Positions 8,448 to 16,951 of a stretch of DNA of 64,000 bases are shown piece after piece. Numbering within the stretch: the stretch's first letter is position 1; each line of letters opens with the position of its first letter. The position numbers and the translations under genes are program-made. The DNA comes from Armatimonadota bacterium (GTDB lineage Bacteria > Armatimonadota > Fimbriimonadia > Fimbriimonadales > Fimbriimonadaceae): contig JAIUNY010000010.1 in NCBI GenBank assembly GCA_020161505.1, forward strand, positions 1 to 64,000, read 5' to 3'. The notes under the pieces were generated by a model. It was not told where the DNA came from, searched no databases, and saw nothing but the letters and a program-made list of their open reading frames with translations.

Positions 8448-9356
8448 ATGAAAAAAGCCTTTACCCTCATTGAGCTTCTCGTCGTGATTGCGATCATCGC
8501 TATCCTCGCCGCGATTCTCTTCCCTGTTTTCGCTCAAGCAAAGCAAGCCGCTAAGAAGATTCAAGGCCTCGCCCAAGCCAAGCAAATCGGCACGGCGTCC
8601 CAGATCTACCTGAGCGACTACGATGATGTTTACTTCCCGTATCGCCTCAACGGCTCGGTGGGCAATGGCTGCTCGGGTGCCGGATGCTCCAACACCGACT
8701 ACCAAAAGGCGATCACGACCCTTGGTCTGGCTCAAGCCAACACGGTGTTCGGTTCTCGAAGCCGCGACGTGATGTTCTTCAAGCAGATGCTGGATCCGTA
8801 CACGAAGAACAACGAGATCTGGAACAGCCCGAACAACCCGGCGAAGTGGGTCGGCTACGACACGGGGAACGGTCAAACCGAGCCGCAGTTCCGCAGCTAC
8901 GGCGGTCAGAACTCCTACGGCGTCAACAACTACGCGTTCACCTCGCAAGCCGGTACGTCCAGCATCGGTGGCGGACTCAGCAGCACCGTGGTCAACGATG
9001 TCAGCAACACCCTGCTGATGGTTGACGCGAGCTACTACAACGTTCTGCCGCGCTACGTTGCCCGACTGGCAGGAGCGCAAACCGCGTTCGATCCGTGCAG
9101 CAGCACGTATCCTCGCTACTGGAAGAGCCTCGGAAACAGCTACTTGTTCCGCTGGGGCACGGCCGCGAATGAGCCGACGGACGCCGAAGCTCTGCGACTG
9201 ATCGACAGCCGATACAGCGGTCAGCTGAACGTGATCCGGTTCGACACCAGCGCCAAGAGCATGAAGTCGGACAAGGTTCTGAACGATCTGCGCGACAATC
9301 CGAACAACTCGATGTGGGATCCGTACAAGGCGGGTATCACCTCCGTTTGCCCGTAA
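8448..9356 (+). CDS. Type IV prepilin-like protein (pseudopilin), second copy
   Basis: The 302-residue protein starts [13 protein letters not shown] with the same helix and FPVFAQAK end as the first copy, so it should be a prepilin-peptidase substrate. The two proteins have the same length but their bodies share little beyond the N-terminus, so this is an old paralogue or an independent family member. Its C-terminus has a degenerate version of the ADG motif (RFDTSAKSM). It has its own upstream dyads and a strong terminator downstream, so it is probably monocistronic. Confidence 0.85.
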   Translation: MKKAFTLIELLVVIAIIAILAAILFPVFAQAKQAAKKIQGLAQAKQIGTASQIYLSDYDDVYFPYRLNGSVGNGCSGAGCSNTDYQKAITTLGLAQANTVFGSRSRDVMFFKQMLDPYTKNNEIWNSPNNPAKWVGYDTGNGQTEPQFRSYGGQNSYGVNNYAFTSQAGTSSIGGGLSSTVVNDVSNTLLMVDASYYNVLPRYVARLAGAQTAFDPCSSTYPRYWKSLGNSYLFRWGTAANEPTDAEALRLIDSRYSGQLNVIRFDTSAKSMKSDKVLNDLRDNPNNSMWDPYKAGITSVCP

Positions 9357-9378
9357 GCTGAGATCTGCTCAGTCATCC

Positions 9379-9413
9379 GAGGCACCTGGAAGATCCAGGT
9401 GCCTCTCTTCTTT
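9379..9413 (+). terminator. Terminator after second prepilin
   Basis: A perfect 11-bp stem, GAGGCACCTGG (9379-9389) with CCAGGTGCCTC (9395-9405), loop AAGAT, is followed by TCTTCTTT. Confidence 0.85.
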
Positions 9414-9439
9414 GCGGTTTCGGGCATTCCGGCTACAAT
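9412..9439 (+). promoter_or_regulatory. Promoter of darA-holB, near-leaderless
   Basis: TTGCGG (9412-9417) and TACAAT (9434-9439) are separated by 16 bases and resemble a sigma-70 promoter. The ATG at 9448 follows only 8 bases after the -10 box, so the transcript would begin at or very near the start codon. Confidence 0.55.
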
Positions 9440-9447
9440 AGGGGGTG

Positions 9448-9777
9448 ATGAAGCTCCTGGTCTGCGTGGTCCATAACCGTGATCGGAACCGCCTGACCGA
9501 TGAAATGGTGAAGGCGGGATACAAATTCACGATCATCGGCTCTTCTGGGGGATTCTTGCGCGAGGGCAACACGACGATTCTCGTTGGGGTGGAGGATGAA
9601 AAGCTTGAGGAGCTCAAGAGCTTGATTCAAGAGAACTGCGAGCAACGCGAACAGCTCGTGAACGTGACGCCGTTTGATGCTGGCCCAGGAGGCGGGCTCT
9701 TGCCGAGTCCGGTGCGCGTGCCGGTTGGTGGGGCGGTGGCCTTTGTTTTGAATGTCGATGAGTTCGCTCGGTTCTGA
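9448..9777 (+). CDS. darA: PII-like cyclic-di-AMP receptor (DarA/PstA family)
   Basis: The 109-residue protein (MKLLVCVVHNRD...) matches the DUF970/DarA family in length, in the ferredoxin-like PII pattern, and in the conserved segment AGYKFTIIGSSGGFLREGNTT that forms the nucleotide pocket and B-loop region. In Firmicutes these trimers bind c-di-AMP; their downstream target is not settled. It is followed by a DNA polymerase III delta-prime gene, the same neighbourhood as in Bacillus (yaaQ ... holB), which supports the assignment. A GTG at 9445 is an alternative start. Confidence 0.85.
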   Translation: MKLLVCVVHNRDRNRLTDEMVKAGYKFTIIGSSGGFLREGNTTILVGVEDEKLEELKSLIQENCEQREQLVNVTPFDAGPGGGLLPSPVRVPVGGAVAFVLNVDEFARF

Positions 9778-9787
9778 AGGGGTGTTG

Positions 9788-10714
9788 ATGACCACTGCAC
9801 CTCCAGGATCGCCAGCTCACCGCTTGATCGACCGCATGCTTTCGGGCGAGACCGACTTCCAGGCGGTCTTGCTTTATGGCAATCGAGGCACCGATGCGGA
9901 GGCTCTGGCGGAAGGGCTCGCGCGGTTTTGGCTCGGAAAAGGCGGAGCGAAGGTTTCGGAAGATCTGAGCCGGGCGATTGACTTCCAGCGCATCAAGCCC
10001 ACAGGAAGCAGCGAGATTATCAAGGTCGGGGCGATTACCCCGACCTCCGGCCCGGATTCCGGCGATGACGACAAAGAGCCTCCGGTTGTGCCGGTCACGG
10101 TGTTCTTCCGCACTCGCCCCTTGATGAGCCCGCACAAGGTTTTGTGGTTCGACCGTCCCGATCGGATGAACTCGCGGGCCGCGAATGCACTCCTCAAGAC
10201 CCTGGAAGAATTGCCAGATTATGCGCGGGTGGTGATGACGACAACGGAAATCGGTCGCGTGCTCCCGACGATTCGGTCGAGATGCCTCTGCGCTGCGGTG
10301 GAGGCGGTGCCTCTTGGCGAACTTGCCGATGGGCCGAAGACGGAGATTGAGTCCCTTTTTGCCTCCACGCAGGGCGATCTGGCGTTCCTGCGCGCGCACC
10401 AGGATCTGTTTGAAGACTTGGCACGGTTGCTTCGCCAGACTGAAACGGCCCCGCCTCTCGCGGCGATTCGGCTTGCCGAACAGACCAAGGAGCTGGTGGA
10501 CAAGCTGAGTGACAAAACCAAGATGCCGACCCGGCTGGCCGCGGTCAGAGTCCTGGAATCGATTGGGCAATGGATGGCGCGAAATGCCCCAGATGATCCG
10601 GCCAGCGTGCAACGAACCGCCGAGCTGGCAGGGTATGTGCAAGGGAATGGGAATCTCCAGCTTGCACTGAATGTGCTTTTTGCGCAATTCTTGACAACTC
10701 GTCGGGAACTGTAA
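9788..10714 (+). CDS. holB: DNA polymerase III delta-prime-like clamp-loader subunit
   Basis: The 308-residue protein resembles the delta-prime/tau clamp-loader family: the core NALLKTLEELPDYARVVMTTTE (about 137-158) carries the signature in which bacterial HolB reads NALLKxLEEP, followed by VLPTIRSRC, the SRC motif. The P-loop region (LLYGNRG) is degenerate, as is usual for delta-prime, which does not hydrolyse ATP. I infer a role in loading the beta clamp. The start lies 10 bases after the darA stop; GTG 9782 and TTG 9785 are alternatives. GAAGGGG just upstream may be the ribosome-binding site. Confidence 0.75.
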   Translation: MTTAPPGSPAHRLIDRMLSGETDFQAVLLYGNRGTDAEALAEGLARFWLGKGGAKVSEDLSRAIDFQRIKPTGSSEIIKVGAITPTSGPDSGDDDKEPPVVPVTVFFRTRPLMSPHKVLWFDRPDRMNSRAANALLKTLEELPDYARVVMTTTEIGRVLPTIRSRCLCAAVEAVPLGELADGPKTEIESLFASTQGDLAFLRAHQDLFEDLARLLRQTETAPPLAAIRLAEQTKELVDKLSDKTKMPTRLAAVRVLESIGQWMARNAPDDPASVQRTAELAGYVQGNGNLQLALNVLFAQFLTTRREL

Positions 10715-10752
10715 GCACAGGGTTTGCAGTATCAGACAGGCATAGGAGACCT

Positions 10753-11346
10753 TTGGGTGTGATCTTGACTTGGGTGAAATCCTTCTCGCGGACTCAGGAA
10801 GACCGTAAACCGTTGTTTGAGCGTCTGATGGCGGACTCGTATCGCCAGGCGTATCACATGGCGTATCGCTTCACGTCCAACCGCACAGAGGCGGAAGACC
10901 TTCTGCAAGAGACGTATCTGCGGGCTTATCGCTTTTTCCATCGATACGACGAATCCTTGCCGTTCAACGCATGGCTCTATCGAATCATGACCAACGTGCA
11001 TATCGACTCGGTGCGCGTCTCAAACCGCCTGAGAACGGTGAGCATGGAAACGGCCACGGCAGACGGCACCCAGACCTGGGAACTGCCGGATGAGAAAGCT
11101 GATTTTGAATCCCAGATGATCAGCGAATCGCTGGATGACACCTTCCAACGTGGGCTGAAGGCGATGACCGCCGAGTTCCGCATGGCGGTGGTGTTGGCTG
11201 ACCTCGAAGGGATGTCGTACGAAGAAATCGCCGCTATCATGGATACATCGGTCGGAACCGTGCGCTCGCGCATCCACCGAGGCCGCAAGCAGCTACGCTC
11301 CTATCTTGAGCAGGAAATGCCGAATAAGGAGTGGGTGACCCGATGA
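10753..11346 (+). CDS. ECF-type RNA polymerase sigma factor
   Basis: The 197-residue protein has sigma-70 region 2 (DLLQETYLRAYRFFHRYDE, about 51-69, then AWLYRIMTN) and region 4 helix-turn-helix (MSYEEIAAIMDTSVGTVRSR, about 155-174), the size and layout of ECF sigma factors close to RpoE/SigE. It is the first gene of a cassette with an anti-sigma factor, an RseB-like protein and an HtrA protease, so an envelope-stress role is likely. There is no ATG: TTG at 10753 or GTG at 10759 follows AGGAG at 10744-10748. The stop overlaps the anti-sigma start (ATGA). Confidence 0.9.
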   Translation: MGVILTWVKSFSRTQEDRKPLFERLMADSYRQAYHMAYRFTSNRTEAEDLLQETYLRAYRFFHRYDESLPFNAWLYRIMTNVHIDSVRVSNRLRTVSMETATADGTQTWELPDEKADFESQMISESLDDTFQRGLKAMTAEFRMAVVLADLEGMSYEEIAAIMDTSVGTVRSRIHRGRKQLRSYLEQEMPNKEWVTR

Positions 11347-11780
11347 ATTGCATCCGTGTAGAGACGCTGCTCTCTGCCTACCTCGACCGAGAGCTGAGCG
11401 GCGAGGAGTCTTTGATGATTCGTGAGCACATCCGAATGTGCCCGAGTTGTGCCCAGGAGATGGAAGATCTCCGTGCCGTCAAATCGATCGCGATGCGGAT
11501 GGCACCGGTTGAACCTTCGGATGATCTGTTGGCGAAGCTGAAGGCGAATATCGGGGCTCCCGAGCCGAAGCGTCACTTCCCGGCCCGACAAGCCGTGATG
11601 ATCGGCGCGGTGGCGGCGGCTTCAGCGGCACTTACCCTTTCGCTTTTGAACTGGGCGTCTCAGACGTCGTCTCCACAAGTCCCGATTGCCAATGATCAGC
11701 TGAGTGGCGACGTCTATGTATCAGGAGTCGAAATGGGCGGCGGTTATCGTCCCGTCTCTCTTGTTCGCTCTGAAGAATAG
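11343..11780 (+). CDS. Zinc-finger (ZAS/HC2) membrane anti-sigma factor
   Basis: The 145-residue protein starts with the cytoplasmic ZAS domain: C3 followed by LSAYLDREL and HIRMCPSC (about 31-38), giving the H-x3-C-x2-C zinc site that holds ECF sigma factors. A single transmembrane helix lies near residues 83-102 (MIGAVAAASAALTLSLLNWA), leaving about 40 residues outside. The ATG overlaps the sigma stop by 4 bases, so the pair is translated in a coupled way. By analogy with RseA it should be cut under envelope stress; the protease is not identified here. Confidence 0.85.
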   Translation: MNCIRVETLLSAYLDRELSGEESLMIREHIRMCPSCAQEMEDLRAVKSIAMRMAPVEPSDDLLAKLKANIGAPEPKRHFPARQAVMIGAVAAASAALTLSLLNWASQTSSPQVPIANDQLSGDVYVSGVEMGGGYRPVSLVRSEE

Positions 11781-11801
11781 TCCAACTCCCCCCATCTTGC
11801 T

Positions 11802-12779
11802 GTGAACTCCCACCTCCGACGTGTGGGCACTGCCTTAATGTTCGTTCTGGCGGTGCTCCCCGGTTCGCTCCCGGCAAGAGCGACCTCGGCTCCCTCGCCT
11901 GAGCAAATCTTGGCTCGGGTGCTGGAGGACGATTTTGACTACAACGCTCGCCTGGTGGTGCGTCGGCAGATTTGGCGGGAAGAGCCTCTCCTGTTCTCCG
12001 TGGTGGTGAGCAAAGGCGTGGGGTCGAAATACACCGTCGTTCACCCAAGCACGTATCAGGGGCAGGTCTTTATTGATGACGGGAAGCAACTTCGGCACTA
12101 CATACCCGAGAACAAGACGATCTTCTTGCGGCCGAGCGGGCACTCGTTTTCGCCGTCCGGCTCCTGGTTGGCGCGACGGGCTTCCAAGAACTACACGCTC
12201 TCGATCGTGGAGCGATCGAAGCGATTGGGGCGCGATGTCACGACGATTGCTTTGCGGCCCAAAAATGCCGCAATGCCCTCACGTCGCATGACCGTGGATG
12301 ATGACTTGCCGGTGGTTCATCTGCTGGATGCATTTGATGGCAATGATCGTCTCCGGTTGGTGGAAGTGATCGATCTGAAGCCTTCCTCGACGAACCTGGG
12401 CGAGCTGAAGTTCGACACCACGCGAGAGGTTCGCACTCGGCAATCGTGGGGGCCCCGACCGGCCAACGACATGAAGCTGGCGGCGGGAATTCTCGGGTTT
12501 TCCCCTTTGAGCCCGCGCAAGATTCCTCTTGGGTTTGAATCGTACACCCGACAATTGGGCGGGACGGAACAACTCCCGGCGTTTGTCAACCGGCTGAGCG
12601 ATGGCGTGGCGATGATTACGGTGTATCAGTGGGCCTTTGATGAAGACAAGCGCCCCGAATTGTTTTCCATGAAGCCCCTCGCATTTGATGCTTCGGGGAA
12701 GATCGCGATCACGGCGGATGGGGATGTTGCCCCGAGCGTGCTCAGGCAGATGGCCCAGGCCTTTGTGTCGCCGCGATAG
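11802..12779 (+). CDS. MucB/RseB-like periplasmic sigma-E regulator
   Basis: The 325-residue protein has an N-terminal signal (MFVLAVLPGSLPARA) followed by a LolA/LolB-like half-barrel pattern (SPEQILARVLEDDFDYNARLVV...) and a C-terminal domain, the plan of MucB/RseB. In E. coli, RseB shields the anti-sigma factor from proteolysis and senses mislocalised lipoproteins or LPS. Placement directly after sigma and anti-sigma genes strongly supports the call. Start is GTG at 11802, 21 bases after the anti-sigma stop. Confidence 0.75.
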   Translation: MNSHLRRVGTALMFVLAVLPGSLPARATSAPSPEQILARVLEDDFDYNARLVVRRQIWREEPLLFSVVVSKGVGSKYTVVHPSTYQGQVFIDDGKQLRHYIPENKTIFLRPSGHSFSPSGSWLARRASKNYTLSIVERSKRLGRDVTTIALRPKNAAMPSRRMTVDDDLPVVHLLDAFDGNDRLRLVEVIDLKPSSTNLGELKFDTTREVRTRQSWGPRPANDMKLAAGILGFSPLSPRKIPLGFESYTRQLGGTEQLPAFVNRLSDGVAMITVYQWAFDEDKRPELFSMKPLAFDASGKIAITADGDVAPSVLRQMAQAFVSPR

Positions 12780-12879
12780 GGACCTCGGAACGCCCCGGGC
12801 CATTTTGGAAGTTTAACTCCATACTCCGACAACTTCGCAACAAAGCCGTAGGAAACGGGGTAAGGAAGAAAATCAGCAC

Positions 12880-14424
12880 ATGAGTCAAAAGAACAACCCT
12901 CTCAAGAACCCGATCGTCTTGATTGCCTTGGGGTTGATTGCGGGAGCGGGAGCCCTCGCGTTTAGCCTAGGCGACTCGAATTCGGTGGCGCATAGCCTCA
13001 CCCGACGCATTCTTCCCACCTCCGTGGTCAGCCAGCCGGTGGCGAACATTCCGGCTCCGGAACTCACCAAGAAGGGGCTGGATCTCTTGCGCGATCTGGA
13101 TCAGACCTTCGCTGGTCTGGCCGAGGAAGCTTCGGCAGGCGTGGTGAGTATTCAGGCGGGCAATGGCATGGGTCAGGGCCAGGGTTCGGGATTTGTTTAC
13201 CGCAAAGACGGCTGGATCGTGACGAACGATCACGTCGTGGCGGGCAACGAGGAAGTCACGGTGATCCTCAACGATGGTCGGGAACTGAAGGGCAAAGTCA
13301 CCCGAGCCAACGACAACCAGATCGACCTCGCGGTGATCAAGGTGAACGCGGATGGACTGATCCCTCTGCCGATGGCGGACAGCAATAGGGTTCATCCGGG
13401 TCAGTTTGCGATGGCGGTCGGCGCGCCGTTCGGGCTCGATAACACGGTGACGGTCGGTCACGTCAGTGCGGTTTCTCGGGGCAGCACGGTCAACGACCCT
13501 CGGTATGGAGCACGCGGCTACGCGGGGCTGATTCAGACGGATGCACCGATCAATCCGGGCAACAGTGGCGGACCGCTTTTGAACATCGAAGGTGAGGTCA
13601 TTGGGGTGAACAGCACGATCGTTTCGACGACCGCGGCGAGTGCGGGAATTGGATTCTCCATCCCGAGCAACATCGTCTCCGCCGTCGCCGACGAACTGAT
13701 TGCCACGGGCAAGTTTGATCGTGGATTCCTGGGAGCTGTTCTTCGCGATGTGAAGCCGTACGAGCGCACGAAGCTCGGCGTGAAGGGCGGGGCCATGCTG
13801 GAGGAAGTTCCGGCGGAAGGGCCAGCTGGTCAGGCCGGGTTGAAGGATGGCGACATTCTCGTGCGAGTGGGCGAAGATGTGGTTCACACCGAGCTTGATC
13901 TGCGCATCTTGCTCTACAAGACTTCACCAAACCAGAGCGTTCCGATTCAGTTCATCCGAGATGGTCAGACGAAGTCGGCGAACTTGAAACTTGGTGCGCC
14001 GGAAGCGATGGTCGCTCGACGCCCGGAGAGCTTCCCATTCAATATGGAAGATGTCCCGGGGATTGAGATTCCCGACGAGCTTCGCGAGCGCCTGGGCGAT
14101 CCGAACACGGCCCCCGTGCCTGATCGAGTTCGACTCGGAGTTGGGCTGCGGATGCTGGACGAGACGGCCCGAAGTCAATTCAAGCTCCCGGCAAGCGCCA
14201 AGGGTGTGGTCGTAATGACCGTGGCGCCGAACAGCTTTGCTCAGCGCGTGGGAATGAGGGCCGGTGACGTGCTGGTTCGACTGAATGGCGAGGATGTTCT
14301 CGATGTCGACGACATCTCGCAGATTCTGGCGGACGTGCAATGGGGCGACCAGGTGACGGTCGTCATGGATCGCTACACCGATGGGGTGAAATCGACGATC
14401 ACCCAGACCCGGGCGATTCGATAA
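12880..14424 (+). CDS. HtrA/Deg-family periplasmic serine protease with two PDZ domains
   Basis: The 514-residue protein has one N-terminal membrane helix (about residues 11-30) that may be an anchor, then a trypsin-like domain with the triad H118 (TNDHVV), D149 (NQIDLAV) and S229 (NPGNSGGP). PDZ1 follows near 280-375 and PDZ2 near 410-505, separated by an acidic linker. This is the HtrA/DegP/MucD layout; such proteases degrade or refold damaged envelope proteins. It lies 100 bases after the RseB-like gene, with GGAAG upstream of its ATG, and completes the stress cassette. A bidirectional terminator follows. Confidence 0.9.
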   Translation: MSQKNNPLKNPIVLIALGLIAGAGALAFSLGDSNSVAHSLTRRILPTSVVSQPVANIPAPELTKKGLDLLRDLDQTFAGLAEEASAGVVSIQAGNGMGQGQGSGFVYRKDGWIVTNDHVVAGNEEVTVILNDGRELKGKVTRANDNQIDLAVIKVNADGLIPLPMADSNRVHPGQFAMAVGAPFGLDNTVTVGHVSAVSRGSTVNDPRYGARGYAGLIQTDAPINPGNSGGPLLNIEGEVIGVNSTIVSTTAASAGIGFSIPSNIVSAVADELIATGKFDRGFLGAVLRDVKPYERTKLGVKGGAMLEEVPAEGPAGQAGLKDGDILVRVGEDVVHTELDLRILLYKTSPNQSVPIQFIRDGQTKSANLKLGAPEAMVARRPESFPFNMEDVPGIEIPDELRERLGDPNTAPVPDRVRLGVGLRMLDETARSQFKLPASAKGVVVMTVAPNSFAQRVGMRAGDVLVRLNGEDVLDVDDISQILADVQWGDQVTVVMDRYTDGVKSTITQTRAIR

Positions 14425-14443
14425 CGATCTTCTCGCCAAACGG

Positions 14444-14481
14444 AAAAGCCCGAGTTTCCCCGCAGGGAACTCGGGCTTTTT
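14444..14481. terminator. Bidirectional terminator between htrA and fur-family gene
   Basis: AAAAGCCCGAGTT (14444-14456) pairs with AACTCGGGCTTTT (14468-14480), extended by CCC/GGG. T-runs occur on both strands, serving the convergent genes. Confidence 0.9.
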
Positions 14482-14508
14482 CCATGGTTCGATCTTGCTC
14501 CGGGGGCC

Positions 14509-14976
14509 TCAGCCGGTCTTTGCCTGGCACTTGTTGCACGTGCCGAGGACTTCGATCCGAACCTCCCGAGCCTGGAAGCCTGATTCCTGGAGCTGTTCTT
14601 CGAGATCCTTGGTGGTACACGCCGGAATCGAGATCTCGGTGACGGAGCCGCAGTCATCGCAGACGAGGTGCTCGGTTTGGTTATCGTGCTCGCAGACTCC
14701 GGTGCAGGGCAGGAAGCCGTCGGCACTCGGGATGAAGTGCACCAGGCCGAGCTCGGAGAGAACACTGAGGGTGCGGTAGACGCTGACCACATCGACCGCG
14801 CCGCCTGCGGCTTTGATCTGAGCATGGAGGGCGTAGGCGTTGAGAGGGCGGTTAGTGGCGGCTAAAGCCTCCAAAATCTGGATACGTGGGCCGGTGATGC
14901 GCATCCCTGCCTCCTTGAGTTGGGTTCGCCCTAAGGCTACGAACTCTGATCCAGCCATCGTCATTTCTACGCCCAT
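14509..14976 (-). CDS. Fur-family metalloregulator (Fur/Zur/PerR type)
   Basis: The 155-residue protein has the Fur winged helix (RITGPRIQILEAL...; VDVVSVYRTLSVLSELGLV near 61-79) and dimerisation domain with the structural zinc cysteines CDDCG (about 114-118) and CNKC (about 148-151). The regulatory site segment reads EHDNQTEH instead of the HHDH of Fur, so iron, zinc and peroxide sensing cannot be told apart. It is convergent with htrA and has no target gene next to it. ATGs at 14964 and 14958 are alternative starts. Confidence 0.85.
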   Translation of the reverse strand: MGVEMTMAGSEFVALGRTQLKEAGMRITGPRIQILEALAATNRPLNAYALHAQIKAAGGAVDVVSVYRTLSVLSELGLVHFIPSADGFLPCTGVCEHDNQTEHLVCDDCGSVTEISIPACTTKDLEEQLQESGFQAREVRIEVLGTCNKCQAKTG

Positions 14977-15163
14977 TGTCCCGATTCCGGCCTGATTTTA
15001 GGCGGAAACAGGTCGTTTCCACAGAAAATTCCTGGGTAAGTCTTGCATGAATCCGAATTCCTCGTTCAAACTAGGTTGATTCTCAGCAGAGTGCCGAAGC
15101 GAAAGCCCAGACCGCTCCGTCTAAGAAACGATTACCAAACTCCCCAAGGGTTGGATGGGTTCT

Positions 15164-15358
15164 ATGCAGTTTTACGATCTGAAAACTCGATCTCACGTCG
15201 ATGTACCGGAATCTGATGTCCGCAAGACTAAGATGATCCGCAAGACGAAGAATGGCGAACAGGTTCGCTACGCTCTCAAAGCCAGCTACAACGGCGGCAC
15301 GCTCTACAAGTTCGTGAACGAGGCCACTTACAAGGCCACGGACGTCGCCGAAGGCTAA
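15164..15358 (+). CDS. Small conserved-looking basic protein, function unknown
   Basis: The 64-residue protein (MQFYDLKTRSHVDVPESDV...) is polar and basic with no membrane segment, no cysteines and no motif I recognise. Its alternating pattern (VRYALKASYNGGTLYKFV) suggests a small beta-sheet fold. It resembles in outline the tiny DUF5679-like proteins but lacks their cysteines, so I do not assign it. It is flanked by a 186-base upstream gap and a strong terminator, so it is probably its own transcript. Confidence 0.6.
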   Translation: MQFYDLKTRSHVDVPESDVRKTKMIRKTKNGEQVRYALKASYNGGTLYKFVNEATYKATDVAEG

Positions 15359-15380
15359 AGATTTTCCTTTCCATCCTTTG

Positions 15381-15412
15381 GGAGGCATCCGGTGCGGATG
15401 CCTCCTTCTTAT
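15381..15412 (+). terminator. Terminator after small basic protein gene
   Basis: A 10-bp perfect stem, GGAGGCATCC (15381-15390) with GGATGCCTCC (15396-15405), loop GGTGC, followed by TTCTTATTT. Confidence 0.85.
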
Positions 15413-15494
15413 TTGACCCCGTTAGCTTTTGCGGGTTTGGGGTGGAGCATCGGCGCGCAGTGAACCTGCGGCGTCGGCATGCGTCACATCTGCC

Positions 15495-16928
15495 ATGCCA
15501 CTGAAGACTGAAAGCGAAAAGGTTGCCCATCTGCTCAGGCGTTTTGGGTTGGGGGCGAGCGAAGCTGAACTCGATTTCTACGGGGATAGTGGCTATGCCG
15601 GAGCGGTCGAAAAGCTCCTGAGTTACGAGAGCCGCGAAGACTCGATTATCTTGGACGAGCTCCTGCTTCGGGACAACGATGGACGCGTGATCCAGAATCC
15701 TCGCTTGGCCCAGGTGGCCACCTACGCTTACTTTTTGGCGACATCTCGGCCTTTGGAGGCCAAGATGACCTTGTTCTGGCACGATCACTTTGCGACGAGC
15801 GCGCAGAAGGTGAGCAATGGGCCGACGATGTACCGCCATCTCAACCTGCTGCGGGAAAATGCGACCGGGAATTTCTATGAGTTTCTCGTTGCTGTGAGCA
15901 AGGATCCCGCGATGCTCTACTGGCTCGACAACCATTTGAATCTGAAGGGGCGGGCGAATGAGAACTTTGCGCGGGAAGTGATGGAGCTGTTCACTTTGGG
16001 GGTCGGCAACTACACGGAAAAGGACATCCAGGAGGCAGCGCGTGCTTTCACCGGCTGGACATACGGGCTCCGCCGAGGGGCGAGGATTGCGCCCGCGAGA
16101 GAAGAAGTTCCGAACGCGCGCAGCGTGTACCTTTTTGATGAACCCAACCATGACTTTGGCTCGAAGACTTTCTTTGGCAAGACCGGAAACTGGAACGGCG
16201 ACGACATTTTGAGGATGTTGAGCGAAATGCCTCGCACCGCTTACTATCTGACGGAGAAGATCTGGGAGTGGTTTGTTTATCCCAAGCCGAGCAAGGCGGT
16301 CGTGGAGAAGCATGCGGCGCTGTTCCAGAAGAGTGGGCTTGAGATCAAAGCGCTGGTGAAATCGATCATGCTTGATCCCGAGTTTGTGAGTGATCGAGCG
16401 GAACGCGCGATCATCAAGAACCCCATCGACTACTGCGCCTCGATGATTCGCCAGATGGGGCTTGGGGCGCCGATTGTGCAGAACATCAATGCGGCCCGCG
16501 AGTCGGGCGGGAATATCCAGCGCGGGGGCATGCTCTCGGCGGCGCGGACGAATCAGAGCACGAGCACGATGGGAATGGTTCTCCTGGAGCCGCCCGATGT
16601 CGCGGGTTGGCCGGCTCAAGAACAGTGGATCAGCACGGCCACGATGATCGAGAGAATCACCTGGGGATCGGAGCTGTTCATGGGGGCCAACGGTCGTCCG
16701 ACGGCGTACCCGGCTTTCAGCTTGTTCGCGGCGAATCCCACGACGGCCGGGGTGATCAATGCGCTTTGTAGCCTGTTTGATGTCACACTGCCCGCGGCGA
16801 AAAGGCAGGTGATTCTCGATGCAGTTGCAGAAAAGTCTGGCGGATCAGTGACCAGGCAGAACGCGAATCAGATCGCAGCGGATGCGATGAAACTGATCTG
16901 CGCGACGCCAGAGTTTCAGTTCATGTGA
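15495..16928 (+). CDS. DUF1800 family protein, first tandem copy
   Basis: The 477-residue protein matches DUF1800: HLLRRFGLGAS near the N-terminus, the metal-like HDHFATS segment (FWHDHFATS, about 94-102), ANENFAREVMELFTLGVGNYTEKD (about 153-176) and PPDVAGWP near the C-terminus. The family is common in Planctomycetes and Armatimonadota, usually beside a DUF1501 gene; none is present here. No biochemical function is established. The ATG at 15495 begins the conserved part; an upstream frame is open from 15429 but unlike the family. The second copy starts 23 bases downstream. Confidence 0.85.
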   Translation: MPLKTESEKVAHLLRRFGLGASEAELDFYGDSGYAGAVEKLLSYESREDSIILDELLLRDNDGRVIQNPRLAQVATYAYFLATSRPLEAKMTLFWHDHFATSAQKVSNGPTMYRHLNLLRENATGNFYEFLVAVSKDPAMLYWLDNHLNLKGRANENFAREVMELFTLGVGNYTEKDIQEAARAFTGWTYGLRRGARIAPAREEVPNARSVYLFDEPNHDFGSKTFFGKTGNWNGDDILRMLSEMPRTAYYLTEKIWEWFVYPKPSKAVVEKHAALFQKSGLEIKALVKSIMLDPEFVSDRAERAIIKNPIDYCASMIRQMGLGAPIVQNINAARESGGNIQRGGMLSAARTNQSTSTMGMVLLEPPDVAGWPAQEQWISTATMIERITWGSELFMGANGRPTAYPAFSLFAANPTTAGVINALCSLFDVTLPAAKRQVILDAVAEKSGGSVTRQNANQIAADAMKLICATPEFQFM

Positions 16929-16951
16929 TTCATCGCCTATCATAAAGGTGC

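Noticed and set aside
15155-15358. Assignment of the small basic protein to the DUF5679 family
   Set aside because: Similar length and strand pattern, but the family cysteines are missing; left unassigned.
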